From Kiritimatiellia bacterium (GTDB lineage Bacteria; Verrucomicrobiota; Kiritimatiellia; SLAD01), in the NCBI GenBank assembly GCA_007134175.1, contig SLLF01000303.1:1-9235 (forward strand): 9,235 bases of DNA. The letters are read 5' to 3'. The position numbers and the translations under genes were made by a program. Position 1 is the stretch's first letter; every line of letters starts with the position of its first letter. Below the pieces are notes generated by a model. The model worked only from the letters and a program-made list of their open reading frames with translations. It was not told the origin of the DNA and ran no database searches. Shown here one piece after another: positions 1 to 6,635 of the stretch.

Positions 1-109
1 GAACCCGGCTGAGCGACGGCATCACCAGGCTGATCAGCATCCCGATTATCGCGACCACCACCAATAGTTCAATGAGGGTAAAGCCGCTGCGGTTCTTGCC
101 GGTATTCAT
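1..109 (-). CDS. Pseudopilin-like protein with prepilin N-terminal methylation motif (partial, 3' end outside window)
   Basis: Only the first 36 codons are in the window; the gene continues past the left edge. The N-terminus is a short basic leader (MNTGKNRSG), then FTLIELLVVVAIIGML and MPSLSRV. This is the type IV pilin / type II secretion pseudopilin signature: prepilin peptidase cuts after Gly9, Phe10 is methylated, and Glu14 is the conserved Glu5 of the mature protein, followed by the hydrophobic helix that anchors or assembles the subunit. Known: PVC-superphylum genomes encode many such proteins, often GspG/GspH-like, and most have no assigned partner. The start is fixed by a strong Shine-Dalgarno GAGGAG seven bases upstream. 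The gene begins 16 bases after the stop of the upstream hydrolase on the same strand, so co-transcription is likely. The C-terminal domain is not visible, so the subfamily cannot be given. Confidence 0.85.
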   Translation of the reverse strand, partial: MNTGKNRSGFTLIELLVVVAIIGMLISLVMPSLSRV

Positions 110-116
110 GGTTGTG

Positions 117-122
117 CTCCTC
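117..122 (-). promoter_or_regulatory. Ribosome binding site of the pseudopilin gene
   Basis: On the minus strand GAGGAG lies seven bases before the ATG, inside the 16-base gap after the hydrolase stop codon. It is one of few good Shine-Dalgarno sequences in the window. It fixes the pseudopilin start and supports translation from a shared message. Confidence 0.75.
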
Positions 123-125
123 GGG

Positions 126-3100
126 TTACTCTAACACAAACGTACGGAACAACGAGGGATCTTTGCCGCCGAGAATGCCTTCGGTAATCCCCATCCAGTA
201 GCTCGCAGTCCGCCCATCGTCCGAATCGGGTATGCAGAGGTTGAAGCCGAACGCCGCACCGGCCTCGCCCTGCCCCATCGGTTCCAACAGCGCCCAGGGG
301 ATCGCGATGCGGTACAAGGTCAACTGCGCCTCATCGTCGCGCTCGATCGAAAACGCCGGCAACCCGGTTACCAGCGACTCCGCGAGCGGGTTGCCCTCCG
401 GCGCCAAATGGCAGTAAAGCTGCGGCCCTTCAGCGGTCAGTCCGGCGGTGAACTCGTAGTCGTCCTCGCCGTCATAGCCCATGCGACCGGCAAAGACCGG
501 CGATAGCGCGTTGTTCCCGATATCGAAGGCGAACTGCAGCGAATCGTTGGCCCACATGCCGGCCCCCTGCCGGTTCTGCACGTGCACATCGTCGGTAACC
601 GCCGCCACGATATAGAAGTTCGCCTCGTCCCAGCGGAACCAGAGGTCGGCGCTCAAGTCGGCGTCGCCGGTCCACAACTGGTTGGCCGCCGCATCGTCGG
701 GGAACAGGTGGCTGATACCCGACAGGGTGATCGTCGGCGCGTCCTCCTGCACCGCCGCCAAATCGGTTCCCGCCAGCAGCCGGGGCACAAAAACCGGCAC
801 AAAGGATGTGGCGAATTCAAGGACCGACTCACCCGTGACGGCACGGGCCGTGACTTGCGTGCCGACCAGTGAGCGCACGCCCTGCGGCACCGCGAAGTCC
901 AGCGTTGCCACCGTCCCGGCATCGACCTGGAACGACTGCTCGCCCAGTGCGACCTGTGCCGTGCCCAGCCGGGCGCTGCCCGTTACTTCGTCGTTGGTCA
1001 TGTTCCGCAGATGCAACCGCAGCACATCGTCGGTGGCGATCGACAGCTCGCCCTGCAGCTCCGGCAGGGAAAACCACGCGGCAGACAATAGCGCCACGAC
1101 TTCCGTCGCCGGCCGGTCGACCGTCACGAACAGCGGCGCGTCCGTGAGGACCAGGCGGTTGGCCCCTGTGGAGAGGTCGTCGACATGCCGTTCCATGATG
1201 TCGTACACCGGCGCAGCGGCGGGAAAGTCGAAGTTTAGCGTCACCGGTGCCTGACTGACACTCCACAGCGCCACCACGGCGCCGTCGCCTTTCTCGAAGG
1301 CGTAGATCCATATATCATCGTGCAGCTCCACCCGGTGCGCGGTTTCGGTATGCGCCAGCAGGTGCGCGGTGGTGGCATAGGTGGCGACCGCCGGGCGCGG
1401 ATGAAAATGGTTGTCGACATACTGTCCATCCTCTATCTCCCGCTTCCAGAGTCCGTAATCGTCATTCCCGTGCCAACGGCTGCCGGTGACGGTGAAGTAG
1501 AGGTAGTGGTCCACGCCCATAGCTTTGGCGACGATCAGATGCCGCGCAATGACCTTGGCCATATCCTTGGCGTAGGGGCTGTCCACGGGCAGGGCAGTCA
1601 GGATGGCGTTGCCCTTCTCCCCAATCGCCAACCGCTCCTTGCCATGCTCGCGCATGATCGACCAGGCGTCCTCCAGGATATCGATTAGCCCGCCCCGCTC
1701 CGGTCCCACCGTCGTCCGGCCCGGACCGAAGATCTTCGGGTTCACGTAGCAGTCGAAGGCCAAACCGTCCAGGTAATCGTTCACGTGCGGCCAGAGTTGA
1801 CGGACCACCTGGTGCCGCGGCAACCGACGCGAATCCTCGCCGCTGACCCCGACACCGTACAGGATGGAATCAGGATCGGCGCGCCGCGCCCCGGTCGAAC
1901 CGCTACGGATAAGGTCGATATAGGTGTCGGCCGCTGCCGGATCGCGCTGCATCGCCAGATCTATTTCCTGGACAAAATGCCACTTATGGATCCGACCCAG
2001 GAAGTGTGAAACCAACTGATCGAGGAAATCTTCATAGAAGTCGAACATTAGATCCTCGGACCGGTAGGCGCTGGGAATGGCGCGGCTAGGCCGGGTCCAA
2101 ACCTGGCCAATCAGCTCGATCCCCTGCCCCGAAAAGGCCTCGTAGCGCTGGTCGCTGCCCGCAAAATCAAACGAGCCGTTCCGATAGAGACTGTTTCCTT
2201 CAAGCGAGAGCCCCACAGAGCCGACGCCAATATCGGCGGCAGGTCGAGCCATCCGATCACCAAGGATGATGCCGTTTAGACCGAAGAAGGGGTCGTTATG
2301 CTCGCGCGGCACCGTGACCACGAAACTCGAGATCCGCTGCTGTTCCGGGCGTGCCCCTTGTTGCAAGGACACCTCTACCGCATAGAAACCGGGTTGGTCC
2401 TGCTCCGACACCACCAGCGGAATCGGGATAGTCATCCCGGCTGCCACGTTGTGCCGGATATGGCCGGACTCGACCTCCCGGCGCTCAAAGTCGCGGACTG
2501 TATACCGCACATCGATGTCGGCCGCTTCCTCCCCGTGGTTGGCCACTTCGACTGTAAACGCGGCGGCTTCATCCGGACGGACCAACCCTTCATTCACCAC
2601 AGGGAAAAAGTTCAACAACTCGATCGTCTCAGGCAGCAGCGGTGGAGGTATGGGCTCGTCCGGATCCCACGTAACCAGCTCGATCTTGTCGAACCAGGCC
2701 GAGCCCCTGTTCGGCCCGGCGGTCGACGAGGGCCACTGTGTGTAGAGAATAACGCGTAACTCCGCAACGTCATCCGGCAAGACGAAATCGACTTCGTGGC
2801 GTTCCCAATCGACGTAGGTATGCTGCCATGAGGTAGTGCTGCCGTGGGTTCGTGAGACGGACGTACCCTCCACCACGGTATCGTAGGCCACTTGAATGCC
2901 GGCGACCCATTTGTTTTCAAAATCGCGGGTACGAATCCAGCCGGCGAGCCGAAGCGCCCGGTCCTGGCCGGGGGGCAACGCCACTTGCTGGCGAACATGT
3001 CCCCGTTTGCCGGGTTCGCCATCGAGACGCAGGGACGCCGTGCCCACACCGTGGAAAATCTCCGCGTCCAGCTGCGGCGTCAACCCGTCGAACCAGCTCG

Positions 3101-3797
3101 GCACACTCCAGTGGGCAAGTCCCTCCTCGAAGTCGCCGTTTAGCAGCTCACCCGTTGGTAGTTCACCGATCACGGTGTAAGTCGCCGTCAATTGGGCGGC
3201 CGCATGTCCGGGCGGGGAGCTGGCTTCGGACCTCCAGCTTTCGGTGCCGGTGGCCACATTATACCGATACCAGCCCGCGCTGTGCTCCTTGGTCTTGGTC
3301 ATCACCACCGTGTCCGTAGTAATACCTACAAAGATACCGAACGTTTCCTTGTCCCCGTTCAGCTCCAGCAAATCGCTCACATCGAACTCGAACCACCCAA
3401 ACAGGGAATTACGCCCCAAGGTGAATTCGGGAACGGCGTGCACCACACTTTCTGCCGATACCGCAGGGGCGTTGGCGTGGGTCAATGTGTGCTCATCAAA
3501 GGCCTCCTCAACGCGACGAAACGTCCAGTCACGATTATCCGCCCGCTTACTCACCAGCATGCGCACGGTCGCCGATTCGACACGGACAATCTCCTGGTTG
3601 CTGGGCAGATCCCACTGCAAATAGACATTCCGCTGAATGATCGGTTTGGAGCCATACTGGCCGTCCCAGTACGCGCTCGCGTGGGTATCGCCGGTTACGG
3701 GTATGCCCGTCACCTCGTAGACCACATTGGCCGACGTGAACGCGGCGTAACCATCGATAAGCCCAAGACAAATAATCCCCACCATTATCTTGCGCAT
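126..3797 (-). CDS. Secreted modular glycoside hydrolase, GH39-like/clan GH-A barrel with multiple beta-sandwich modules
   Basis: A 1223-residue exported protein. Residues 1-24 look like a signal peptide (MRKIM, hydrophobic core, cut near TSA-NVV). Residues about 25-208 form a beta-rich module resembling the DNRLRE/CBM96 type (NVYLQWDLP, FDVSDLL). About 217-376 is a CBM4/9-like jelly roll (LLNGDFEEGLAHW ... AWFDKIEL). About 388-497 is Ig/CARDB-like. About 503-800 reads as a TIM barrel; Glu611 (KWHFVQEID) is the candidate acid/base and Glu727 (LAIGEKGN) the candidate nucleophile, about 116 residues apart as expected for GH39-like enzymes. About 825-894 fits the accompanying beta-sandwich, 905-1003 an Ig-like module, and 1005-1223 a CBM9/DOMON-like domain (WTGDADLSADLWFRWDE ... 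WANDSLQF). The usual Asn before the acid/base is Gln610. No Shine-Dalgarno precedes the ATG; Met5 is an alternative. It diverges from a LacI regulator, so regulated polysaccharide degradation is likely. The substrate is unknown, and a non-catalytic role is possible. Confidence 0.75.
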   Translation of the reverse strand: MRKIMVGIICLGLIDGYAAFTSANVVYEVTGIPVTGDTHASAYWDGQYGSKPIIQRNVYLQWDLPSNQEIVRVESATVRMLVSKRADNRDWTFRRVEEAFDEHTLTHANAPAVSAESVVHAVPEFTLGRNSLFGWFEFDVSDLLELNGDKETFGIFVGITTDTVVMTKTKEHSAGWYRYNVATGTESWRSEASSPPGHAAAQLTATYTVIGELPTGELLNGDFEEGLAHWSVPSWFDGLTPQLDAEIFHGVGTASLRLDGEPGKRGHVRQQVALPPGQDRALRLAGWIRTRDFENKWVAGIQVAYDTVVEGTSVSRTHGSTTSWQHTYVDWERHEVDFVLPDDVAELRVILYTQWPSSTAGPNRGSAWFDKIELVTWDPDEPIPPPLLPETIELLNFFPVVNEGLVRPDEAAAFTVEVANHGEEAADIDVRYTVRDFERREVESGHIRHNVAAGMTIPIPLVVSEQDQPGFYAVEVSLQQGARPEQQRISSFVVTVPREHNDPFFGLNGIILGDRMARPAADIGVGSVGLSLEGNSLYRNGSFDFAGSDQRYEAFSGQGIELIGQVWTRPSRAIPSAYRSEDLMFDFYEDFLDQLVSHFLGRIHKWHFVQEIDLAMQRDPAAADTYIDLIRSGSTGARRADPDSILYGVGVSGEDSRRLPRHQVVRQLWPHVNDYLDGLAFDCYVNPKIFGPGRTTVGPERGGLIDILEDAWSIMREHGKERLAIGEKGNAILTALPVDSPYAKDMAKVIARHLIVAKAMGVDHYLYFTVTGSRWHGNDDYGLWKREIEDGQYVDNHFHPRPAVATYATTAHLLAHTETAHRVELHDDIWIYAFEKGDGAVVALWSVSQAPVTLNFDFPAAAPVYDIMERHVDDLSTGANRLVLTDAPLFVTVDRPATEVVALLSAAWFSLPELQGELSIATDDVLRLHLRNMTNDEVTGSARLGTAQVALGEQSFQVDAGTVATLDFAVPQGVRSLVGTQVTARAVTGESVLEFATSFVPVFVPRLLAGTDLAAVQEDAPTITLSGISHLFPDDAAANQLWTGDADLSADLWFRWDEANFYIVAAVTDDVHVQNRQGAGMWANDSLQFAFDIGNNALSPVFAGRMGYDGEDDYEFTAGLTAEGPQLYCHLAPEGNPLAESLVTGLPAFSIERDDEAQLTLYRIAIPWALLEPMGQGEAGAAFGFNLCIPDSDDGRTASYWMGITEGILGGKDPSLFRTFVLE

Positions 3798-4012
3798 AGC
3801 GATGATACTTGAGTGACTATCCAGCGATTCCTCATATCCAAACCTGTATGATTAAAACGTCTATCATAAGCCAATGCCGTTGTCACGGCTTCTGTTCCAG
3901 TGCAAAAAAGGGGTGGCCATAACAGGAACTGATATATATAGTTCGATGAATAAAGTATTAATGAATGAAGCGCACAGTACGCCTAAAAGAAATGGAATGA
4001 GGTATTTTCACC
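3798..4012. promoter_or_regulatory. Divergent promoter region between the hydrolase and the LacI-type regulator
   Basis: This 215-base gap separates the two divergent starts and must hold both promoters. It is visibly more AT-rich than the genes, especially at 3931-3960 (TATATATA, TAAAGTATTAA). A weak plus-strand promoter for the regulator could be GTGGCC (3913-3918), a 16-base spacer and TATATA (3935-3940). No convincing -35/-10 pair was found for the hydrolase, although TATGAT (complement of 3863-3868) resembles a -10 box. The layout is typical of a LacI-family regulator controlling its neighbour and itself. Individual promoter assignments are weak. Confidence 0.45.
3847..3868. promoter_or_regulatory. 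Candidate operator: inverted repeat TATGAT-N10-ATCATA
   Basis: Two perfect 6-base arms (3847-3852 and 3863-3868) are separated by 10 bases that include ACGT. LacI-family operators are short palindromes, often with a central CG, about this size and lying between divergent genes. The site is 50-70 bases upstream of the hydrolase ATG and would overlap its TATGAT -10-like sequence, which fits repression. The central part is not symmetric, so this is only a candidate. Confidence 0.35.
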
Positions 4013-5086
4013 GTGGAGAATGAGCAACGTGTAAATATGCGCGAGGTGGCGAAGCAGGCGGGCGTCTCGGCGCCGGTGGTTTCCGCTGTCCTGCTGGGTG
4101 ATCGGGCTCGCGCACGAACCGTGCGCTTTTCACCGGCGACGGCCGAGCGGGTCACGCAGGTGGCGAATGAATTGGGCTACATCCCGAATCGCCTGACCCG
4201 TAGCGTGGTGCACCGCGAACCCTTTGCCCTGGCAGCCATCGCCCCCTGGCCGCACCATGATCGCTACAGCGATATTCTGCGTGCACTGGCGCTGCACTGC
4301 CGTAACGATGACCTGCACCTGTTGGTTGAACCTTCGACGTTCGAACATGCGGACATTCTCGAGCGACTGCGCGACCTGGCGGCCCTGCAGATCGGGGCCG
4401 TCGCCTTGATTCCCTCCGCGTCGCAGGAAGTGGTCGCCGAGTCCGTCATCCAACAGCACCGGGAACATCGCGAGATCTGCCCCCACCTCTGCTGCGTGGA
4501 CTGGTTTTTCGATGAAGTCGTGTATGACTGTGTGACTATCGACGAGCGGCTTTCCATGGCACTGCCCTTGCGCCACTTGGCTGAGCGCGGCCATCGCCGG
4601 ATTGCGCTGCTCGGTACGGCCACGGAGCGCCGCCTCCGTTTATTGCGGGAGGAGGCGCGCACCCTCGGGCTGGAGGATTCGCTGGAACGTATGGAGGAGG
4701 GTCTGGTGGCCGACCGCAATATTGACGAGTGCGATATACCCGAGCTCGCGCGGCGCCTACTGCGGAGGAAACCGCGCCCCACGGCGATCTACTGCCTGCG
4801 CGACTCCTACGCGCTCATCACTTTCGGTATTTGTGAGCGGGAATTCGGACTCCGGGTCGGTACCGATGTGGCGCTGATCGGGCAGGACGACACCCCCATG
4901 GCGCAATGGCTGCCCACTCCATTGACCAGCTTGAATCACCGCAACGCAGAAGCGGCGGCCGCCCTGTACCAGCTCATGATCGGCCGCATGCGCAAAAACA
5001 AACTACCGCCAAGGCCCATTTGCCACATGATCGAACCCGAACTGATTGTCCGCGCCTCCTCTGCACAGCCCGCACCCACAACTTGA
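4013..5086 (+). CDS. LacI-family transcriptional regulator
   Basis: A 357-residue protein of normal length for the LacI/GalR family. Residues 8-29 (NMREVAKQAGVSAPVVSAVLLG) are the helix-turn-helix. Residues about 40-66 (SPATAERVTQVANELGYIPNRLTRSV) hold the third helix and the hinge helix that inserts into the operator minor groove. The rest is a periplasmic-binding-protein-like effector domain, with recognisable segments HLAERGHRRIALLG (188-201), PTAIYCLRDSYAL (256-268) and DVALIGQDDTPMAQWLPTPLTSLNHR (285-310). The start is GTG at 4013; an ATG 21 bases upstream in the same frame meets TGA two codons later, and Met9 would cut into the DNA-binding domain. A modest Shine-Dalgarno (TGAGG, 3998-4002) lies 10 bases before the GTG. 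It is transcribed away from the hydrolase, so it probably represses that gene and itself until a sugar ligand binds. The ligand is unknown. Confidence 0.93.
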   Translation: MENEQRVNMREVAKQAGVSAPVVSAVLLGDRARARTVRFSPATAERVTQVANELGYIPNRLTRSVVHREPFALAAIAPWPHHDRYSDILRALALHCRNDDLHLLVEPSTFEHADILERLRDLAALQIGAVALIPSASQEVVAESVIQQHREHREICPHLCCVDWFFDEVVYDCVTIDERLSMALPLRHLAERGHRRIALLGTATERRLRLLREEARTLGLEDSLERMEEGLVADRNIDECDIPELARRLLRRKPRPTAIYCLRDSYALITFGICEREFGLRVGTDVALIGQDDTPMAQWLPTPLTSLNHRNAEAAAALYQLMIGRMRKNKLPPRPICHMIEPELIVRASSAQPAPTT

Positions 5087-5118
5087 CCCGGGAGCAAGCG
5101 GGGAAAGGAAGGAGCAAA

Positions 5119-5181
5119 ATGGTTGCAGGTTTCCGCTGTCAGTGGGGCCTGTGGGGCTTTACCCAGATTTTTCAGGCATGA
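5119..5181 (+). CDS. Possible 20-residue small ORF with strong Shine-Dalgarno
   Basis: GGAAGGAG lies five bases before an ATG that opens a 20-codon frame (MVAGFRCQWGLWGFTQIFQA) ending at TGA 5179-5181, starting 32 bases after the LacI stop codon. The peptide is hydrophobic with two Trp but matches nothing I recognise. The ribosome binding site is better than those of the large neighbours, which is the only reason to list it. It could be chance or the remnant of a gene cut off by the repeat cluster downstream. Confidence 0.15.
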   Translation: MVAGFRCQWGLWGFTQIFQA

Positions 5182-5240
5182 GAGAACGGACGACGTTTAC
5201 GTGGACGCTTATGGTGGACGAACGGACCGCATCGTAGTCC

Positions 5241-5344
5241 GCTGTAGCCGGGCGCGGTGAGCCCGGCTGGGCACGACCGACGCGCACAGCTACGGAACAA
5301 CCCCCACGCCCGCACCGGCTGGCCCCACCGTGGCCAGCTACAGC
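5241..5344. repeat. REP-like hairpin cluster (BIME-like), GTAG-foot elements in inverted orientation
   Basis: The element starts with GCTGTAGC (5241-5248) and ends with its complement GCTACAGC (5337-5344). The first hairpin (5247-5267) has stem GCCGGGC/GCCCGGC and loop GCGGTGA; the last (5318-5338) has stem GCTGGCC/GGCCAGC and loop CCACCGT, nearly the complement of the first. A degenerate reverse copy ending in GCTACGG lies between them (5268-5295). A GTAG foot next to a GC-rich hairpin is the mark of REP sequences mobilised by RAYT transposases, and inverted pairs are called BIMEs. Bases 5242-5267 recur exactly, inverted, at 8718-8743. No RAYT gene is in the window. Confidence 0.75.
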
Positions 5345-5371
5345 AGATCAGACCAACGCTGAGACTCATCC

Positions 5372-5403
5372 TACTCGCAATCTTAATCCACCGATTACGA
5401 GTA
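5372..5403. repeat. Inverted repeat, 11-base arms with one mismatch
   Basis: TACTCGCAATC (5372-5382) pairs with GATTACGAGTA (5393-5403) around a 10-base loop, with one mismatch. It sits directly before the next inverted repeat and just after the REP cluster. There is no T-run after either arm, so it is not an obvious intrinsic terminator. Confidence 0.6.
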
Positions 5404-5407
5404 CGGT

Positions 5408-5469
5408 AAGGCGAAAGATTATGGCGAAAGACAAGGGGCGGAAAACAATATTCCTTAATCTTTCGCCTT
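5408..5469. repeat. Inverted repeat with 17-base arms and internal GGCGAAAGA copies
   Basis: Bases 5408-5424 (AAGGCGAAAGATTATGG) pair with 5453-5469 with a single mismatch, leaving a 28-base loop. GGCGAAAGA occurs twice in a row on the left side (5410-5418, 5423-5431); the right side carries its complement, then a degenerate copy (CATCTTTTGCC, 5470-5480). It looks like a fold-back of a short tandem unit rather than a transposon end. It may form a long transcript hairpin in the leader of the amidase message if transcription starts upstream. Confidence 0.65.
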
Positions 5470-5576
5470 CATCTTTTGCCCTAATCTGCTTTCTAAACTC
5501 GCTGAATGGCCGTTTCCTGGTTAACCGGATATCCGTGTTCTCTCAGACAAATATACCTTGATACATGCCTCACGGA

Positions 5577-5600
5577 ATCCGTCGCTGTTTACAGACGGAT
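5577..5600. repeat. Short hairpin ATCCGTC-N10-GACGGAT upstream of the amidase
   Basis: Perfect 7-base arms (5577-5583 and 5594-5600) flank a 10-base loop that itself contains CTGT..ACAG. It lies about 165 bases before the amidase start. It could be a regulator site or a transcript hairpin; nothing assigns it. Confidence 0.3.
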
Positions 5601-5765
5601 AGACGAACAGAACAATCCCTTCTTTCATCTATGCCGCATCGGTCACATAAACCGGGACGACGGATTGGATTCGGGTGTATCCTTGCGCGATTTCACGATG
5701 CAGCGTAAGCTGGGTGCCATGAAGTGGACAACCAGCTTGCCTATTCCCACAGATATGAGTCGGTC

Positions 5766-6635
5766 ATGTCACGCACCTTGATGATCCTGTTGTGGGTGGC
5801 CGGCGCCTGTTTAGGTCGTGCCGGTACGGCCGAGGAGCCTGCCGTGCATGTGGTGGCGCCGGGAGATACGCTGGGGGCGATCGCCCGGCAGCACGAGGTC
5901 AGCACACGCGACCTGCAACGCTACAACAACCTGACCGATCCCCATCGGCTGGCGGTCGGCCAGGAGCTGCGGATCCCGCCCGGGCCGGATGTGCCACTGC
6001 GCTACGAGGTCCAGTCCGGCGACGCGTTGAGCGTGATTGCCCGCAATCACGGGGTGACCACCCAGGCCTTGCTGGAACTGAACGAACTGGAGAACCCCGA
6101 CACCTTGCGCGTAGGTCAAACACTGCTGATCCCGGGCTCAGCGCGGGCCACCCCGCGATTATCGCCGGAACTGGAACGCCAGCTTAACCGAATCCGTTTG
6201 CGTAACGGTTGGACCCACATTGTGATTCATCACAGCGGCACGGCCCAGGGCAGCGCCCAGGGCATGGACCGCTATCACCGCGAACAACGGCGTATGGCCA
6301 ACGGATTGGGCTACCACTTTGTTATCGGGAACGGCAACGGCATGCCCGACGGGGAGATCGCGGTGGGACCACGCTGGATCGCCCAGCAGGATGGCGGGCA
6401 TCTGGCCAGTGCGGCCCAGAACCGCTATGCGATCGGTATCTGTTTGGTCGGTAACTTCGACCGCACCCACCCGACATCACGTCAACTGGACCAATTACTG
6501 GCTTTGGTGCGCTACCTCCAGCGACGCGCCGGGATCCCCCGGGACAACGTGACTACCCATACCCGCATTAACGTGCGGCCCACCCGCTGCCCCGGACAAC
6601 ACTTCCCTACCGACGTTTTTTTACAGCGCTTGTAG
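5766..6635 (+). CDS. Secreted LysM-domain N-acetylmuramoyl-L-alanine amidase (Amidase_2/PGRP fold)
   Basis: A 289-residue peptidoglycan hydrolase that should cut the amide bond between N-acetylmuramic acid and the stem peptide. Residues 1-22 (MSRTLMILLWVAGACLGRAGTA) are a likely signal peptide. Two LysM peptidoglycan-binding domains follow, at about 27-71 (HVVAPGDTLGAIARQHEVS) and 78-123 (YEVQSGDALSVIARNHGVT). The catalytic domain runs from about 146 to the end. Expected zinc ligands are His155 (THIVIHHSG), His265 (VTTHTRINVR) and Cys275 (PTRCPG), with Tyr183 (GLGYHFVIG) at the conserved active-site tyrosine position. All key residues are present, so it is probably active. ATG at 5766 is chosen because it puts the signal peptide at the N-terminus; a weak GAG lies six bases upstream. 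An in-frame GTG at 5724 would add 14 polar residues and has no Shine-Dalgarno. The 3' end overlaps the convergent downstream gene. Likely role: wall remodelling. Confidence 0.9.
   Translation: MSRTLMILLWVAGACLGRAGTAEEPAVHVVAPGDTLGAIARQHEVSTRDLQRYNNLTDPHRLAVGQELRIPPGPDVPLRYEVQSGDALSVIARNHGVTTQALLELNELENPDTLRVGQTLLIPGSARATPRLSPELERQLNRIRLRNGWTHIVIHHSGTAQGSAQGMDRYHREQRRMANGLGYHFVIGNGNGMPDGEIAVGPRWIAQQDGGHLASAAQNRYAIGICLVGNFDRTHPTSRQLDQLLALVRYLQRRAGIPRDNVTTHTRINVRPTRCPGQHFPTDVFLQRL

Larger units (their letters stand above)
5087..5765. other. Repeat-rich intergenic region between the LacI regulator and the amidase
   Basis: About 680 bases without a convincing gene. Reading frames here (for example 5506-5781) have no Shine-Dalgarno and no recognisable protein features. 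The stretch holds a possible mini-ORF (5119-5181), a REP-like hairpin cluster (5241-5344), an 11-base inverted repeat (5372-5403), a 17-base inverted repeat with internal GGCGAAAGA copies (5408-5469), a 10-base palindrome CGGATATCCG (5526-5535) and a small hairpin (5577-5600). A TGGG/CCCA stem followed by TTTTT near 5152-5170 could be a weak terminator for the regulator. No tRNA or known riboswitch was seen. Confidence 0.7.

Noticed and set aside
682..1254. A 190-codon frame antisense to the hydrolase
   Set aside because: Its composition (Ser, Thr, Ala, Arg rich) is that of a shadow of a GC-rich gene, and the minus-strand gene has clear domains across the same bases.
5241..5480. Possible CRISPR array or transposon ends
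   Set aside because: The repeats are inverted hairpins of different sequence with irregular spacing, with no uniform direct repeats and spacers, and no transposase gene lies between them.
5724..5765. GTG at 5724 as the amidase start
   Set aside because: It would place 14 polar residues before the signal peptide and has no Shine-Dalgarno; ATG at 5766 gives a normal signal peptide.
5506..5781. A 91-codon plus-strand reading frame before the amidase
   Set aside because: It has no Shine-Dalgarno, crosses the 5577-5600 hairpin, overlaps the amidase start in another frame and has no recognisable protein features.
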